A DNA stretch of 64,000 nucleotides from Streptomyces fumigatiscleroticus (GCF_014647975.1 NZ_BMQF01000029.1:1-64000), one strand, 5' to 3'. Positions 1 to 10,664 are shown, numbered from the stretch's first letter. Numbers and translations are program-made. Notes: generated by a model not told the origin, from the letters alone.

Positions 1-146
1 ACATGGTCAAGATTCACATCACCATCTTGACAGGTGACTTACGGGGAGCGCAAGAGACGTCACCGGCCCGGATGGTGCCGCCTCGCGGCGGTACCTTCGG
101 CGGCGTAGGGGATCTCGCGGGAGAACGCGCAGGTCGGCGCCGGGAA

Positions 147-1799
<1,653 letters not shown>

Positions 1800-1878
1800 G
1801 GGAGACCGTCCTATGTGATCGGTGGTCGGCCCGCCGGGCGCACGGCCTCGGACGCGGGCCACTTCACACGTCGGCGGC

Positions 1879-3513
1879 TCACACCTTTGGGGCCCCCGTC
1901 TCCTTGAGCACCCCGTCGGCCAGCCGCAGCCAACGGCTGACCCCGATCGCGGCGAGGAAACGCTCGTCGTGGCTGACCACCATGAAGGCGCCCTGGTACG
2001 AGTTGAGCGCGCTCTCCAGCTGGCCCGCGCTGACCAGGTCCAGGTTGTTGGTCGGCTCGTCGAGCAGCAGCAGGTGCGGGGCCGGTTCCGCGCACAGCAC
2101 GCAGGCCAGGGTGGCGCGCAGCCGCTCGCCGCCGGAGAGCACCCCGACCGGCAGGTGCGCCCGCGAGCCCCGGAAGAGGAAGCGGGCGAGCAGGTTCATC
2201 CGCTCCGCCTCGGGCCGCTGAGGGGCGAACGCGGCGAAGTTCTCCGCCACGGTGCGGTCCAGGTCCAGCAGGTCCAGGCGCTGCGACAGGTAGGCGATCC
2301 GGCCGTCGTTGCGCTTGATCCCGCCGCTGTCCGGGGCGAGGTCGCCGGTGATCAGCCGCATCAGGGTGGTCTTGCCGGCGCCGTTGGGACCGGTCAGCGC
2401 GATGCGCTCGGGGCCCCGGACGGTCAGGTCGATGCCGCCCGCGGCGAACACGTCGGTGTCGCCGAGACGCACCTGCATGCCTTCGCCGAGAAACAGGTTG
2501 CGCCCGGCGGGCACCTGGGTGTCGGGCAGCTCCAGGGTGAGGCGCTGCTCCTCGCGCAGGGCGCGCCCGGCCTCGTCGAGGCGGGTCTTGGCCTCGCTGA
2601 CCCGGGAGGCGTGCAGCTGCCCGGAGCGGCCCGCGGACTCCTGGGCGCCCCGCTTCATGTTGCCGGCGAAGATGCGCGGCAGACCGGCGTTCTTGAGGTT
2701 CTTGGCGGCGTTGCTCGCCCTGCGCTCGGCACGTTCGCGGGCCTGCTGCATCTCCCGCTTCTCCCGCTTCAGCTCCTGCTCGGCGTTGCGGACGTTCTTC
2801 TCGGCGACCTCCTGCTCGGCACGGACGGCCTCCTCGTACTCGGTGAAGTTCCCTCCGTAGAAGCGCAGTTCGCTGCTGCCGAGTTCGGCGATGCGTTCCA
2901 TGCGGTCGAGCAGTGCGCGGTCGTGGCTGACCAGGAGCAGACAGCCGGTGAAGTCGGACAGCACGTCGTAGAGCTTGTGCCGGGCGTCCAGGTCGAGATT
3001 GTTGGTGGGCTCGTCGAGGAGGAGGACGTCGGGGCGCCTGAGCAGCTGGGCGGCGAGGCCGAGGGAGACGACCTGGCCGCCGCTGAGCGTGCTCAGGCTG
3101 CGGTCGAGAGTGAGGTCGGCCAGGCCGAGACGGTCGAGCTGGGCGCGGGTGCGCTCCTCGATGTCCCAGTCGTCGCCGATGGTGGTGAAGTGCTTCTCGT
3201 CGACGTCGCCGGACTCCACGGCGTCCAGGGCACGGATCACTTCCGCGACACCGAGCACCTCCGCGACCGTGAGGTTCCCGGTCAGGGGCAGGCTCTGCGG
3301 GAGGTAGCCGAGCGTGCCGCCGACCGACACCGAGCCGGCGGCGGGCGTCAGCTCACCGGCGATCAGCTTGAGCAGGGTGGACTTGCCGGAACCGTTGGGG
3401 GCGACCAGGCCGGTGCGGCCGGGGGTCACGGAGAAGGACAGGCCGTCGAAGACCGGGGTGTCGTCGGGCCAGGCGAAGGAGAGGTTCGAGCAGACGATGG
3501 CGGTGTCGGACAT
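1879..3513 (-). CDS. ABC-F family ATPase (second of tandem pair)
   Basis: A 544-residue twin-ABC protein without transmembrane segments. Motifs: APNGSGKST, LSGGQVVSLGLA and VLLLDEPTNNLDL in domain 1; GPNGAGKTT, LSGGERLRATLA and LLLLDEPTNNLDL in domain 2. A long, highly charged linker (many E/K/R, around residues 230-290) is typical of the P-site tRNA interaction motif region of ABC-F proteins. The ATG at 3513 follows a GAGG Shine-Dalgarno. It is the promoter-proximal gene of the pair, and its leader contains a strong hairpin (3535-3558), so ribosome-mediated attenuation is possible, as known for several resistance ABC-F genes. The divergence between the two copies suggests different origins rather than a recent tandem duplication. 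Confidence 0.9.
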   Translation of the reverse strand: MSDTAIVCSNLSFAWPDDTPVFDGLSFSVTPGRTGLVAPNGSGKSTLLKLIAGELTPAAGSVSVGGTLGYLPQSLPLTGNLTVAEVLGVAEVIRALDAVESGDVDEKHFTTIGDDWDIEERTRAQLDRLGLADLTLDRSLSTLSGGQVVSLGLAAQLLRRPDVLLLDEPTNNLDLDARHKLYDVLSDFTGCLLLVSHDRALLDRMERIAELGSSELRFYGGNFTEYEEAVRAEQEVAEKNVRNAEQELKREKREMQQARERAERRASNAAKNLKNAGLPRIFAGNMKRGAQESAGRSGQLHASRVSEAKTRLDEAGRALREEQRLTLELPDTQVPAGRNLFLGEGMQVRLGDTDVFAAGGIDLTVRGPERIALTGPNGAGKTTLMRLITGDLAPDSGGIKRNDGRIAYLSQRLDLLDLDRTVAENFAAFAPQRPEAERMNLLARFLFRGSRAHLPVGVLSGGERLRATLACVLCAEPAPHLLLLDEPTNNLDLVSAGQLESALNSYQGAFMVVSHDERFLAAIGVSRWLRLADGVLKETGAPKV

Positions 3514-3534
3514 GGAAACGACCTCGGAGGATCA

Positions 3535-3558
3535 AGGGCAGAGCAACTCCTCTGCCCT
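3535..3558 (-). promoter_or_regulatory. Hairpin in leader of the ABC-F operon
   Basis: A perfect 9-bp inverted repeat (agggcagag/ctctgccct, 6-nt loop) sits 21 nt upstream of the ABC-F start at 3513, just before its Shine-Dalgarno. It has no U-tract, so it is not a classical terminator. It could be an attenuator or RBS-sequestering element. A GTG-initiated short frame beginning with residues VRFVVPLFHVC runs through the leader and overlaps the ABC-F start out of frame. The leader-peptide role is inference. Confidence 0.45.
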
Positions 3559-3757
3559 GGGCAGACGTGAAAAAGGGGTACGACGAAACGGACCACCTCG
3601 GCAGCGCTCCCGAGCGCCGGCCGGTGGCCGTCAGATCCGGATCTCACCCGGAGATGTCGTCTTCACCCACCACGTCTGTGACTCCTCGATACACGATCTA
3701 CGTCATCCACCAGCTTAGCAGCTCGCCTCCGCCGTCGTTGACACCCCGCGAACTACG

Positions 3758-3805
3758 TGTCGGGCCACCCGATGGCAACCGGTGGCTGTATCGGGTGGCC
3801 CGACA
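3758..3805 (-). terminator. Terminator hairpin after the P450 gene
   Basis: A perfect 16-bp inverted repeat (left arm 3758-3773, right arm 3790-3805, 16-nt loop) begins 4 bp after the P450 stop and separates it from the ABC-F leader. Such long GC-rich stems without a U-tract are common terminators in Streptomyces. Confidence 0.75.
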
Positions 3806-3808
3806 GCG

Positions 3809-5062
3809 TCACATGTGTGCTCGGGCCGGTCGGACGAGGCGGTAGCGCACCGGGAGGGAGGTCACGCCGCGGATGACGCCGGAGCCGATCCACTCCAACG
3901 AGTCCTCGGGGACGGCGAGTTCCAGTTCCTGAAGGCGGGACAGCAGGACGCGCAGGGCGATCGTCGTCTCCAGCCGGGCGAGCGGGGCGCCCAGGCAGTG
4001 GTGGATGCCGTGCCCGAAGGCCAGGTGCCGGGCGTTCGGCCGGGTCACGTCGAGGACGTCCTGATCGGTCTCCTCGGCCTGCGGGGCATCGTGCCCGGCC
4101 GAGCCGAGGGCCACGACGACGATGCCGCCCCGGGGGATGTGCACTCCGCCCAGTTCGAGGTCCTCGGCGGCATAGCGGTTCGTGGAGCGCTCGACGGAGG
4201 TGTCGTAGCGCAGGAACTCCTCCACCGCGCCGGGCATCAGCTCCGGCCGCTCTCGCAACGTCGCGAGCTGCCGAGGGTGTCGCAGCAGGGCCAGCGTGGC
4301 GTTGCCCAGCAGGTGCACGGTGCTCTCGTGGCCCGCGACGATCAGCATCATGCCGGTGCCGACCAGTTCCTCCTCGGACAGCCGGCCGTCCTGTTCGTCC
4401 CGGACGGCGACCAGGGCGGAGAGCAGGTCGTCCCGCGGGTCGCGTCGCTTCTCCGCGATCAGGTCGGCCAGCAGTGCGTGCAGGCCGGCCAGTGCCGGGC
4501 GGTGCTCGGGCGAGGCGACCCGGAGGGCGTGACCGGACCAGTGGCGGAAGTCCGCGTGATGCTCCTCGGGGATGCCGAGGAGTTCGGCGATCACCGTGGC
4601 GGGCAGCGGCGCGCCGAACGCCTCGACGAGGTCGGTCTCGCCGGCGGGTGGCATGGCGTCGATCAGGTCGTGCGCGATCCGCTCGACGCGCGGCGCCAGT
4701 GCGGCGGTGCGGCGCGCGGTGAAGGCGGCCGCGGCCAGACGGCGCAGGCGGCTGTGCTCGGGCGGATCGGCCTCCAGCATCTGCGCGCCGAGCCCCACCG
4801 ACGGCTTGTTGAGAACGTAACCGGCGGCGTTCAGCATCTCGTCGGCGGGAGCGGGGTCCTTGAGCAGGGCGGGATGGGTCAGCGCCTGCCGGGCCAGGTC
4901 GTGGCCGACGACGATCCAGCCCCTCAGCCCGAGGTGGAACTCGGCCGGGTGGATCGGGCCGAGTTCTCGCAGCCGCGCGTACCGCGCGGGGGCGTCGGCC
5001 TTGAAGGCCGGACCCAGGTCTGCTCTGCCGTCCTGGTACGGGCACTGCGTGTCGGGGCTCAT
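3809..5062 (-). CDS. Cytochrome P450 (bacterial class I type)
   Basis: A 417-residue soluble P450 monooxygenase. Visible hallmarks are the I-helix oxygen-activation motif AGHEST, the K-helix ExxR (EEFLR) and the heme-binding loop FGHGIHHCLGAPLAR with the axial cysteine. Length and motifs fit the actinomycete CYP105/107-like group, which hydroxylates small molecules using ferredoxin; no ferredoxin or reductase gene is adjacent. The start at 5062 (MSPDTQCPYQDG) is preceded by GGGAGGGA; an upstream ATG at 5104 is less likely. A perfect palindrome (5231-5248) lies upstream in the divergent region shared with the next gene and may be its operator. Substrate unknown. Confidence 0.93.
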   Translation of the reverse strand: MSPDTQCPYQDGRADLGPAFKADAPARYARLRELGPIHPAEFHLGLRGWIVVGHDLARQALTHPALLKDPAPADEMLNAAGYVLNKPSVGLGAQMLEADPPEHSRLRRLAAAAFTARRTAALAPRVERIAHDLIDAMPPAGETDLVEAFGAPLPATVIAELLGIPEEHHADFRHWSGHALRVASPEHRPALAGLHALLADLIAEKRRDPRDDLLSALVAVRDEQDGRLSEEELVGTGMMLIVAGHESTVHLLGNATLALLRHPRQLATLRERPELMPGAVEEFLRYDTSVERSTNRYAAEDLELGGVHIPRGGIVVVALGSAGHDAPQAEETDQDVLDVTRPNARHLAFGHGIHHCLGAPLARLETTIALRVLLSRLQELELAVPEDSLEWIGSGVIRGVTSLPVRYRLVRPARAHM

Positions 5063-5230
5063 GCTGCGTCCCTCCCGGTCTCGTGGAGTTCGGGCCGTCA
5101 TCACGGGAACGCTCCCCGCCCGCCACGGGGTTCAGGACGGCGAACCGCGAGATACGTGCTCCGAGTCGGTCGGCCGGCGCCCGTGCAGCCGGAGGGCGAC
5201 CGTCACCACATGGTTGTGACCGACGTGCGT

Positions 5231-5248
5231 GTATCTTCTGGAAGATAC
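5231..5248. promoter_or_regulatory. Palindromic operator candidate between P450 and transpeptidase genes
   Basis: GTATCTTC-TG-GAAGATAC is a perfect 8+2+8 inverted repeat in the divergent intergenic region between starts 5062 (minus) and 5361 (plus). Its size and symmetry resemble TetR/MarR/GntR-type operators. No dedicated regulator is adjacent, so the binding protein is unknown. Confidence 0.55.
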
Positions 5249-5360
5249 GAAGACACCTCGGGCGCCACCCGGCCGGGGCCGCTTCGCGGAGCACTGGACC
5301 GGGTCCGCTGCCGCCGACGGTCAGTGCCACATGCCGATCGAACAGTGGGGACATCTCGAC

Positions 5361-6233
5361 ATGACGTCATCCGGCGGAAATACCCGGCGAGGCCGTCACC
5401 GTGCGCCCTCGGCCGGCGACCGCACGCTCGCGCTGCTCGCCTCAGCCGTCCCACGGCTGCGGCTTCCCGCGGTCGTCCTGGTCGCCGCGGTCTCCGTCAG
5501 CGCGTGCGGCGTGAGCGGACCGGAGGGTGACGGAGCCGACGGTGCCAGGACGGCCGTGCGCGCGGACCGCACCACGAGCGGCGCGCGACCGTCCGCGGAC
5601 GGTCTCACACCGGCCGACGTCCCCGCGACACCGGACGCCGGGGATCTCGCCTCCCTCGCCGGCCTGGGGCCCCGTACGTCGGCCCGCATCCCCGCGGACG
5701 CCCGGCAGGTGGTCGTGGCCACCGGGCAGGACAAGGACTCCTCCCGCTCACATGTGGTGCTCTACCGCAGGACCGCGTCCGGCTGGCGGGGCGGGGCGGT
5801 CTGGCCGGCCCACAACGCGCTCAAGGGCTGGACGACCGACCATCACCTCGACGATCTCCGCTCGCCCATCGGCGTGTTCACCCTCAGCGACGCGGGCGGT
5901 CTGCTGCCCGACCCGGGCTCGAAGCTGCCGTACACCCGGTCCGGCGGGTTTCTCGCCACCGGCACCGGCTTCGAGGGCGAGTCCCTCGCCGGGTCCTTCG
6001 ACTACGTCATCGCCATCGACTACAACCACGTCAGGGGCACGTCCCCGCTCGACTGGGGCCGGCCCGAGGGCGCGGACAAGGGCGGCGGGGTATGGCTGCA
6101 TGTCGACCATGGCGGCCCCACCCATGCTTGTGTGAGCCTGTCCGAGGCGCACATGAAGGAGCTGTTGCGCACCCTCGACCCCGCGCTGCACCCGGTGATC
6201 GTCATGGGGGACGCCGCCTCGCTGGCGAAGTGA
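5361..6233 (+). CDS. L,D-transpeptidase (YkuD-like) lipoprotein
   Basis: A protein of about 290 residues predicted to cross-link or modify peptidoglycan stem peptides outside the cell. It has a basic N-terminus, one hydrophobic segment and a lipobox ending VSAC (around residue 49), so it is probably membrane-anchored by lipid. The C-terminal half has the YkuD-like signature HVDHGGPTHACVSLS, with catalytic cysteine in THAC-VSL (the classical motif is S/T-H-G-C). It is preceded by the VFTLSDAGG and DYVIAIDYN strands seen in these enzymes. Start chosen at ATG 5361 so that the lipobox lies at normal distance; an ATG at 5331 is an alternative. It is convergent with the amidohydrolase, with a shared terminator at 6260-6301. 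Confidence 0.75.
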   Translation: MTSSGGNTRRGRHRAPSAGDRTLALLASAVPRLRLPAVVLVAAVSVSACGVSGPEGDGADGARTAVRADRTTSGARPSADGLTPADVPATPDAGDLASLAGLGPRTSARIPADARQVVVATGQDKDSSRSHVVLYRRTASGWRGGAVWPAHNALKGWTTDHHLDDLRSPIGVFTLSDAGGLLPDPGSKLPYTRSGGFLATGTGFEGESLAGSFDYVIAIDYNHVRGTSPLDWGRPEGADKGGGVWLHVDHGGPTHACVSLSEAHMKELLRTLDPALHPVIVMGDAASLAK

Positions 6234-6259
6234 CCGCCGACAGCTCCCGGACGAGAGGA

Positions 6260-6301
6260 CCCCGCCCGCGGCGAAGGGAGGAAGGAACGCCGCGGGCGGG
6301 G
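6260..6301. terminator. Bidirectional terminator hairpin
   Basis: A perfect 13-bp GC inverted repeat (6260-6272 with 6289-6301, 16-nt loop) lies between the convergent transpeptidase and amidohydrolase genes, 26 bp from each stop. Confidence 0.75.
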
Positions 6302-6326
6302 AAGTGAGCGGGGGCGCGCCGCGGTC

Positions 6327-8024
6327 TCAGGTCACCGGCGCCAGGTTGGGGCCGGTGGTGCCCAGCTGCTCGGTGGAGACCACCTGCGGTACCGGCCAGG
6401 TCACACCCTTCGGCGGCCAGCTCTGCCCGGTCGCCTTCAGGAACTCGGCCGACGGCTCGTACAGCGGCGGCTGGCTGCCGTCCGGGATCATCGAGGCCCA
6501 CTCGATGCCCTCGGTACGGTCCTTGAACTCCTGCTTCATCGCGTCCAGCAGATCGGGCTGCTCGATCAGGTCGATCGCGCCCGCCGCCAGATAGCGCGCG
6601 GCGGACAGCAGCGCCTGGTGGCCGATGTTGGTCGCGGCCGTCGCGGTGGCACCCCAGTTGTGGTTCGGGATACCGGGCGGGTAGGCGGCCGACAGCAGGA
6701 CGGCGGTGGGCGCCTGCCAGCTGATGTCGGCGGTGTCGGTGGCGAGGCCGCCGGTGTAGGCCGCCGCCGGGGGAGCCAGCGGGGTCAGGTCGGTCGGCAT
6801 GCCCACCTCGGGCTTGCCCAGCGACTTCTGCACCGCCTTGGCCAGGGCGTGGTCGGCGTCGGTGAACTTCGGGGCGCCGATCTGCTGCATGTTGTCGTTG
6901 AGCAGCTCCGCGCCGGCCTTGTTGGCCAGCAGGTTCCACGTCCCGGAGTGGAACTTGTGCACCAGCCGGGTCTGGCTGGCCTGGGCGGCGGCCTTGCCGC
7001 ACTCCACGATCTTGTCGTAGAGCACCTGGGCGCGTGCCGGGCTGCCCTCGCGGACGAAGAACCAGATGGAGCACATGTCCGGGGTCACGTTCGGCGCGCC
7101 GCCGCCGTTGATGATGGCGTAGTGGAACCGCCCGGACGGGGCGACGTTCTTCTCCCGCAGGTACTCCGACATCGTCGCCATCAGCAGGGCGCCGTCCAGG
7201 CCGCTCTTGTTGCCGAGCGGGGTGCCGCCGTGGCCGGAGGCGCCGAGGAAGGTGAAGGTGGCCGATATCAGCGCGCTGGTGGTGTTCCAGAACGGCACCG
7301 TGATGTTGAAGGGGTGCCAGTCCAGGAAGGCGTCGAGGCCGTCGTAGACGCCCTCCTTGACCGCGTACGCCTTGCCGACGAGCTGTTCCTCGCCGGCGCT
7401 GCCGAACAGCTTGACCCGGGCCTTGAGACCGTTCGTGCGGATCGCCCGGGCGACGGCGATGGCGGCGGCGGTGCCGCCCGCGCCGAGGCAGTTGTGGGCG
7501 TCGCCGTGGCCGGCGCCGTACGTGGGGCCGTAGGCGTCGTAGTTGTAGACCAGCGGGTCGTGGGTGCCCACGCCCTTCTTCTGGGACAGGCCGGGGAGGG
7601 CGTCGTACTCGGCGTTGAAACCCAGGACGGGGCCCTCGGTACCGTAGGAGGCGACGAAGGCGGTCGGGAAGCCGGCCGAGCCCCACTCGATGGTGAAGCC
7701 GTTGTCCTTCAGCAGCTTGGCGTGGGCGAGGGAGGACTTCCATTCGCGCAGCGACAGCTCGGCGTGCTGCCACACCTCGTCGCTCAGTCCGGTGATCGCA
7801 CCCTCGTTGGCGTCGATCCAGTCCAGTGCCGTCCGCTTGGCGGCGGTGGTCTTGGCCAGACCCTTGGGGGCCTGGTAGGAAGCGGGGGAGACACCGGTCT
7901 TCTCGTCGTACCCGAGGGTCGCGGCGAGCACCGGGTCGGCCTTGAGGATGGCGGCGGTGGACGCGGTGGCGCCCAGCCCGAACATCTTCAGCAGCCGTCT
8001 GCGGCCGGGGTGGAAGTCGTTCAC
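6327..8024 (-). CDS. Tat-exported M20 family amidohydrolase (AbgB-like)
   Basis: A 565-residue metallo-amidohydrolase of the M20 peptidase family, closest in appearance to the B subunit of p-aminobenzoyl-glutamate hydrolase. The N-terminus has a twin-arginine signal (GRRRLLKMFGLGA, then an Ala-rich segment), so it is probably exported folded. Metal-site motifs include EYDALPGL, GHGDAHNCLG (around residue 175) and GSAGEE (around residue 211). The dimerisation domain is recognisable by SGHGGTPLGNKSG and NGGGAPNVTPD. About 20-60 residues at each end are longer than usual cytosolic homologues because of the signal and tail. The substrate (an N-acyl or aminobenzoyl amino acid) is uncertain. Confidence 0.85.
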   Translation of the reverse strand: MNDFHPGRRRLLKMFGLGATASTAAILKADPVLAATLGYDEKTGVSPASYQAPKGLAKTTAAKRTALDWIDANEGAITGLSDEVWQHAELSLREWKSSLAHAKLLKDNGFTIEWGSAGFPTAFVASYGTEGPVLGFNAEYDALPGLSQKKGVGTHDPLVYNYDAYGPTYGAGHGDAHNCLGAGGTAAAIAVARAIRTNGLKARVKLFGSAGEEQLVGKAYAVKEGVYDGLDAFLDWHPFNITVPFWNTTSALISATFTFLGASGHGGTPLGNKSGLDGALLMATMSEYLREKNVAPSGRFHYAIINGGGAPNVTPDMCSIWFFVREGSPARAQVLYDKIVECGKAAAQASQTRLVHKFHSGTWNLLANKAGAELLNDNMQQIGAPKFTDADHALAKAVQKSLGKPEVGMPTDLTPLAPPAAAYTGGLATDTADISWQAPTAVLLSAAYPPGIPNHNWGATATAATNIGHQALLSAARYLAAGAIDLIEQPDLLDAMKQEFKDRTEGIEWASMIPDGSQPPLYEPSAEFLKATGQSWPPKGVTWPVPQVVSTEQLGTTGPNLAPVT

Positions 8025-8169
8025 GTCAGTGATGTCCTCGAAGTGTGAGGGAGGGCCCGGGGGACCGACTCCGTAACATGTGTTCGTGGTGTGCCGCAGC
8101 GATCATATGTGTCTTCGGGGCGACGTGGTGTGATGTCATCCAACTTCTGACGCTCACCATCCGCGGATG

Positions 8170-9252
8170 TCACGAGCGGCCTTCGGCTGCCTCGCGCCAG
8201 GCGACGTCGCGCACCAGATCGGTGAGCTGGTCCAGACTCAGTACGGGTGTGGCGCGGGTGCCCGGCAACCGGTACGCCCTGGCGTTGAGTTCGTCGACGA
8301 CCACGCGGAGACCGTCACGGCTCAGCGTATCGGCCCGCCACTCCACCGCGCCCCGGCCGCCGTTCTCGGCGGGTCCCCGACTCGTCGTGAGGCGGGTGCC
8401 GTCGGGCAGCCGCCGGGCCTTGGCGAAGACAGCGGCGATGCTCGCATCCCCCGGCTTCCACCGCTGCACCGTCACCGCGACCAGACACTTCCCGTGTCCG
8501 TCGTCCACGGTCAGGTGGCCGTAACCAGGTTGGCCGCTCTCGTCGGAGACGTGCACCGTCCGGGGGAGCGATGCGGCGATGATGTCCGTGATCCGCTTGG
8601 CGGGGACCGACTGGTCGACCTGCGGCGCGGGCTGCTTCGGCGGTTCGGGGAGTAAGGACAGGAACGGTTGCCAGGTGGTGGATCCGGCGATGCCGGCGAG
8701 TTCCCGCAGTGTCAGCGGCAGGGCCCGGCGGGTCGTCCCGGCGCCCGCGTCGCCGGCGGGAGTCGATTCGGAGACAACGATCTGCCGGCCGTCCCGGAAG
8801 GTGAGGGCGGCGGTCCAGCGCTGACCGGCAAAGGGCTCGGACTCGTCGACCGGTGACTTGTCGAGTATCAGGCCGGCCCCGCGACGGTTCTCGGTCGTGC
8901 AGGTGCTGTACGGGTGCAACGCGCTGTCGGGGCAGCTGGAGACCGACGGGGGAACGGGAGTCGGCAGACGGCTGGCGGCGATCTGCACCTGGGCTTCGCC
9001 GGCGGCGCTCTTGAAGGTGAGGGATGCCGCGGCCGACGAGGTTCCCTGTGCAGCAGGGTGACCGGCCTCCCGCGTCTTGCCGTTCGGCGGCAGCAGTTTC
9101 TCCAGGTTGCGCACCAGCGCGGCGTGCGGATCGGGGCCGGCCGGGTGGTGCGCGCCTGCCTCATGGCCCGGAGCGCCGCACCCGGCGGCACTCATGAGGA
9201 AGGCGGCCAGCAGGCCGGCACGCGCCAGCGCGGGACGGATCGGTGAGGTCAT
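8170..9252 (-). CDS. Putative lipoprotein, function unknown
   Basis: A 360-residue protein with a signal peptide and lipobox SAAGC near residue 25, followed by a His/Pro-rich spacer, so it is predicted to be lipid-anchored on the outer face of the membrane. The mature part shows two similar-looking halves with TWQPFLSLLPEP and VRDVAWREAA tails, suggesting an internal duplication. No catalytic motif was recognised. The start at ATG 9252 has GGAGAG upstream; a longer frame to 9324 lacks an RBS. It stands alone between the amidohydrolase and the I36-like gene, all on the minus strand. Confidence 0.75.
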   Translation of the reverse strand: MTSPIRPALARAGLLAAFLMSAAGCGAPGHEAGAHHPAGPDPHAALVRNLEKLLPPNGKTREAGHPAAQGTSSAAASLTFKSAAGEAQVQIAASRLPTPVPPSVSSCPDSALHPYSTCTTENRRGAGLILDKSPVDESEPFAGQRWTAALTFRDGRQIVVSESTPAGDAGAGTTRRALPLTLRELAGIAGSTTWQPFLSLLPEPPKQPAPQVDQSVPAKRITDIIAASLPRTVHVSDESGQPGYGHLTVDDGHGKCLVAVTVQRWKPGDASIAAVFAKARRLPDGTRLTTSRGPAENGGRGAVEWRADTLSRDGLRVVVDELNARAYRLPGTRATPVLSLDQLTDLVRDVAWREAAEGRS

Positions 9253-9345
9253 GGGTCTCGACTCTCCAGGACGACGCTGGAACGACCGGCGCGCCGTGTG
9301 ACTCCCGGTGAACGGGACCCGCACGGCGCACCGGCTTCGCTCAGT

Positions 9346-9708
9346 TCAGCAGGACTTGCCCGACGAAATGGAGTCGTTGTAGGGGTAGCTCAGGGTGTTC
9401 CAGGTGTAGTTGTTCTGGAAGACTCCCTCGATCCCCTGGTAATTGTTGTCCGTCCAGAAGCACCAGGTATTTCCCGTGTAGTTGCTGATGGAGGAAATCG
9501 AGTCCTGGAAGTTCCCGTCCAAGGTGGACCCCATGTCGGGTTCCGGGTAGTACAGATACGTGCACGCGCCGCCCAGGTTGTAGTTCTGGCACGCTTTGAC
9601 ACTGTTCGCCGCCGGCGCCGCCGAAGCGGGCACCGCGGCGGAGGCGATCAGAGAACCCGCTGCCAGCGCCATACCGGCACCCGCCATGACCTTTTTCTTC
9701 AGGTTCAT
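9346..9708 (-). CDS. Small secreted protein, peptidase inhibitor I36 / crystallin-like
   Basis: A 120-residue secreted protein: lysine-rich n-region (MNLKKK), hydrophobic core and ASAAP cleavage region, leaving about 85 mature residues. The mature part has aromatic/Asn/Gly strands (CQNYNLGGACTYLYYPEPDM, then WCFWTDNNYQGIEGVF) and four cysteines, the pattern of Streptomyces metalloproteinase inhibitor (I36) and beta/gamma-crystallin-fold proteins. ATG at 9708 has AGGGAG upstream. Its AT-richer upstream region (9709-9960) probably holds the promoter. Whether it inhibits a protease is inference from the family. Confidence 0.75.
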   Translation of the reverse strand: MNLKKKVMAGAGMALAAGSLIASAAVPASAAPAANSVKACQNYNLGGACTYLYYPEPDMGSTLDGNFQDSISSISNYTGNTWCFWTDNNYQGIEGVFQNNYTWNTLSYPYNDSISSGKSC

Positions 9709-10008
9709 GAGCACTCCCTGTTTCCTCGTGGTTTCGTCGTGGATTGAATGCGGTCCGATGGGCCTGAGCGGCCGGACCGGCCTCGCTCACGATAGGGAAG
9801 CGCCTTGCTGCATGGCAATGGCAATGCGGCTCAACGAATTTGCCGCTGCTTTCGGTTCACGTGAGGAATGCCACACGGGTATGGCCTAATTCGATGTGTG
9901 GCTCATGAAACTGCTGGGAATTGCGCGCAGAAGCGAAACTAAGAGTATCGCCTGATTCTCGCCACATGGCCGATCGTGTACGGGCCGGCCTCGAGGGCCG
10001 GGAGCGGG
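9709..10008. other. Intergenic gap, no gene seen
   Basis: About 300 bp between the I36-like gene and the SRPBCC gene. It is noticeably AT-richer than its surroundings and presumably carries the promoter of the secreted protein. No conserved reading frame or strong hairpin was recognised. Confidence 0.5.
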
Positions 10009-10437
10009 TCACTCGGCCCGCAGGGGCCCCGCGAAGGACTTGCGCAGGGAGGAGGGGGCGGCCAGGGGGAGCAGGGAGGCGAGCATCTTGCCCTTGATCG
10101 TGCTCGGCTGCCGGGTCAGTTCGACGTCGACCCGGGTGCCGTCGGCCTCGGGTGTCATCCGGAACACCCAGCCGCCGCCGGCTCCGAAGAGCTTGGAGTC
10201 GAGGGTGGTGATGGTGACCGTGTCACCGTCCGGCTGCCACTCGTAGCGTGCGCGTTCCCAGGCGGCTGCGGTGCCCTCGGTGACCTCGGCCCAGCCGTCG
10301 CCGAGGCCGTGGACCTGGAAGTGGCCCTCGTCGATCGTGGGCCAGGCCTCGGCGCGGGAAGGGCCGAAGTCGGTCAGCACCCCCAGCACGTCCTTCGGGC
10401 TGAGCGTGGAGACGAGATGGAACCGTACGACTGCCAT
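10009..10437 (-). CDS. SRPBCC (START/Bet v1-like) family protein
   Basis: A 142-residue single-domain protein of the polyketide cyclase/START-like fold, which binds hydrophobic ligands in a central cavity. The N-terminal strand VVRFHLVSTLSPKDVLGVL, the central WPTIDEGHFQVHGLGDGWAEV block and the long amphipathic C-terminal helix fit the family. No catalytic residues can be assigned. The start at 10437 gives a full-length domain. A TTGACA promoter containing a CTTGACAGGTGAC motif lies upstream. Confidence 0.8.
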   Translation of the reverse strand: MAVVRFHLVSTLSPKDVLGVLTDFGPSRAEAWPTIDEGHFQVHGLGDGWAEVTEGTAAAWERARYEWQPDGDTVTITTLDSKLFGAGGGWVFRMTPEADGTRVDVELTRQPSTIKGKMLASLLPLAAPSSLRKSFAGPLRAE

Positions 10438-10480
10438 GGGGTTTCCTCACCGAGAAGTAACTGTTCTGACCGGTGACGAG

Positions 10481-10511
10481 AGATTCCCATGCTGCGGCGT
10501 CACCTGTCAAG
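10481..10511 (-). promoter_or_regulatory. Candidate promoter of the SRPBCC gene with shared motif
   Basis: Reading on the minus strand: consensus -35 TTGACA (10505-10510), 18-bp spacer, then GAATCT (10481-10486) as a plausible -10. The -35 is embedded in CTTGACAGGTGACG, a 14-mer repeated exactly at 44811-44824, with 13 of the 14 bases at 26-38. A related CCACCTGACAGG half-site lies nearby at about 10540, suggesting an operator. Confidence 0.5.
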
Positions 10512-10664
10512 GTGGTTACGTTGCCTGGAGAGGTGTTCAGCCACCTGACAGGAGGACCCTGTGAGATAGGTGCTCGTGAGGCGGCGCTGCTGCGTGAGCG
10601 CGGCAACCCCGACCGCACTGGTGACCGGCCGGGAGCGCCGGGTCAGGGTGCGGACCGGTGCCGC

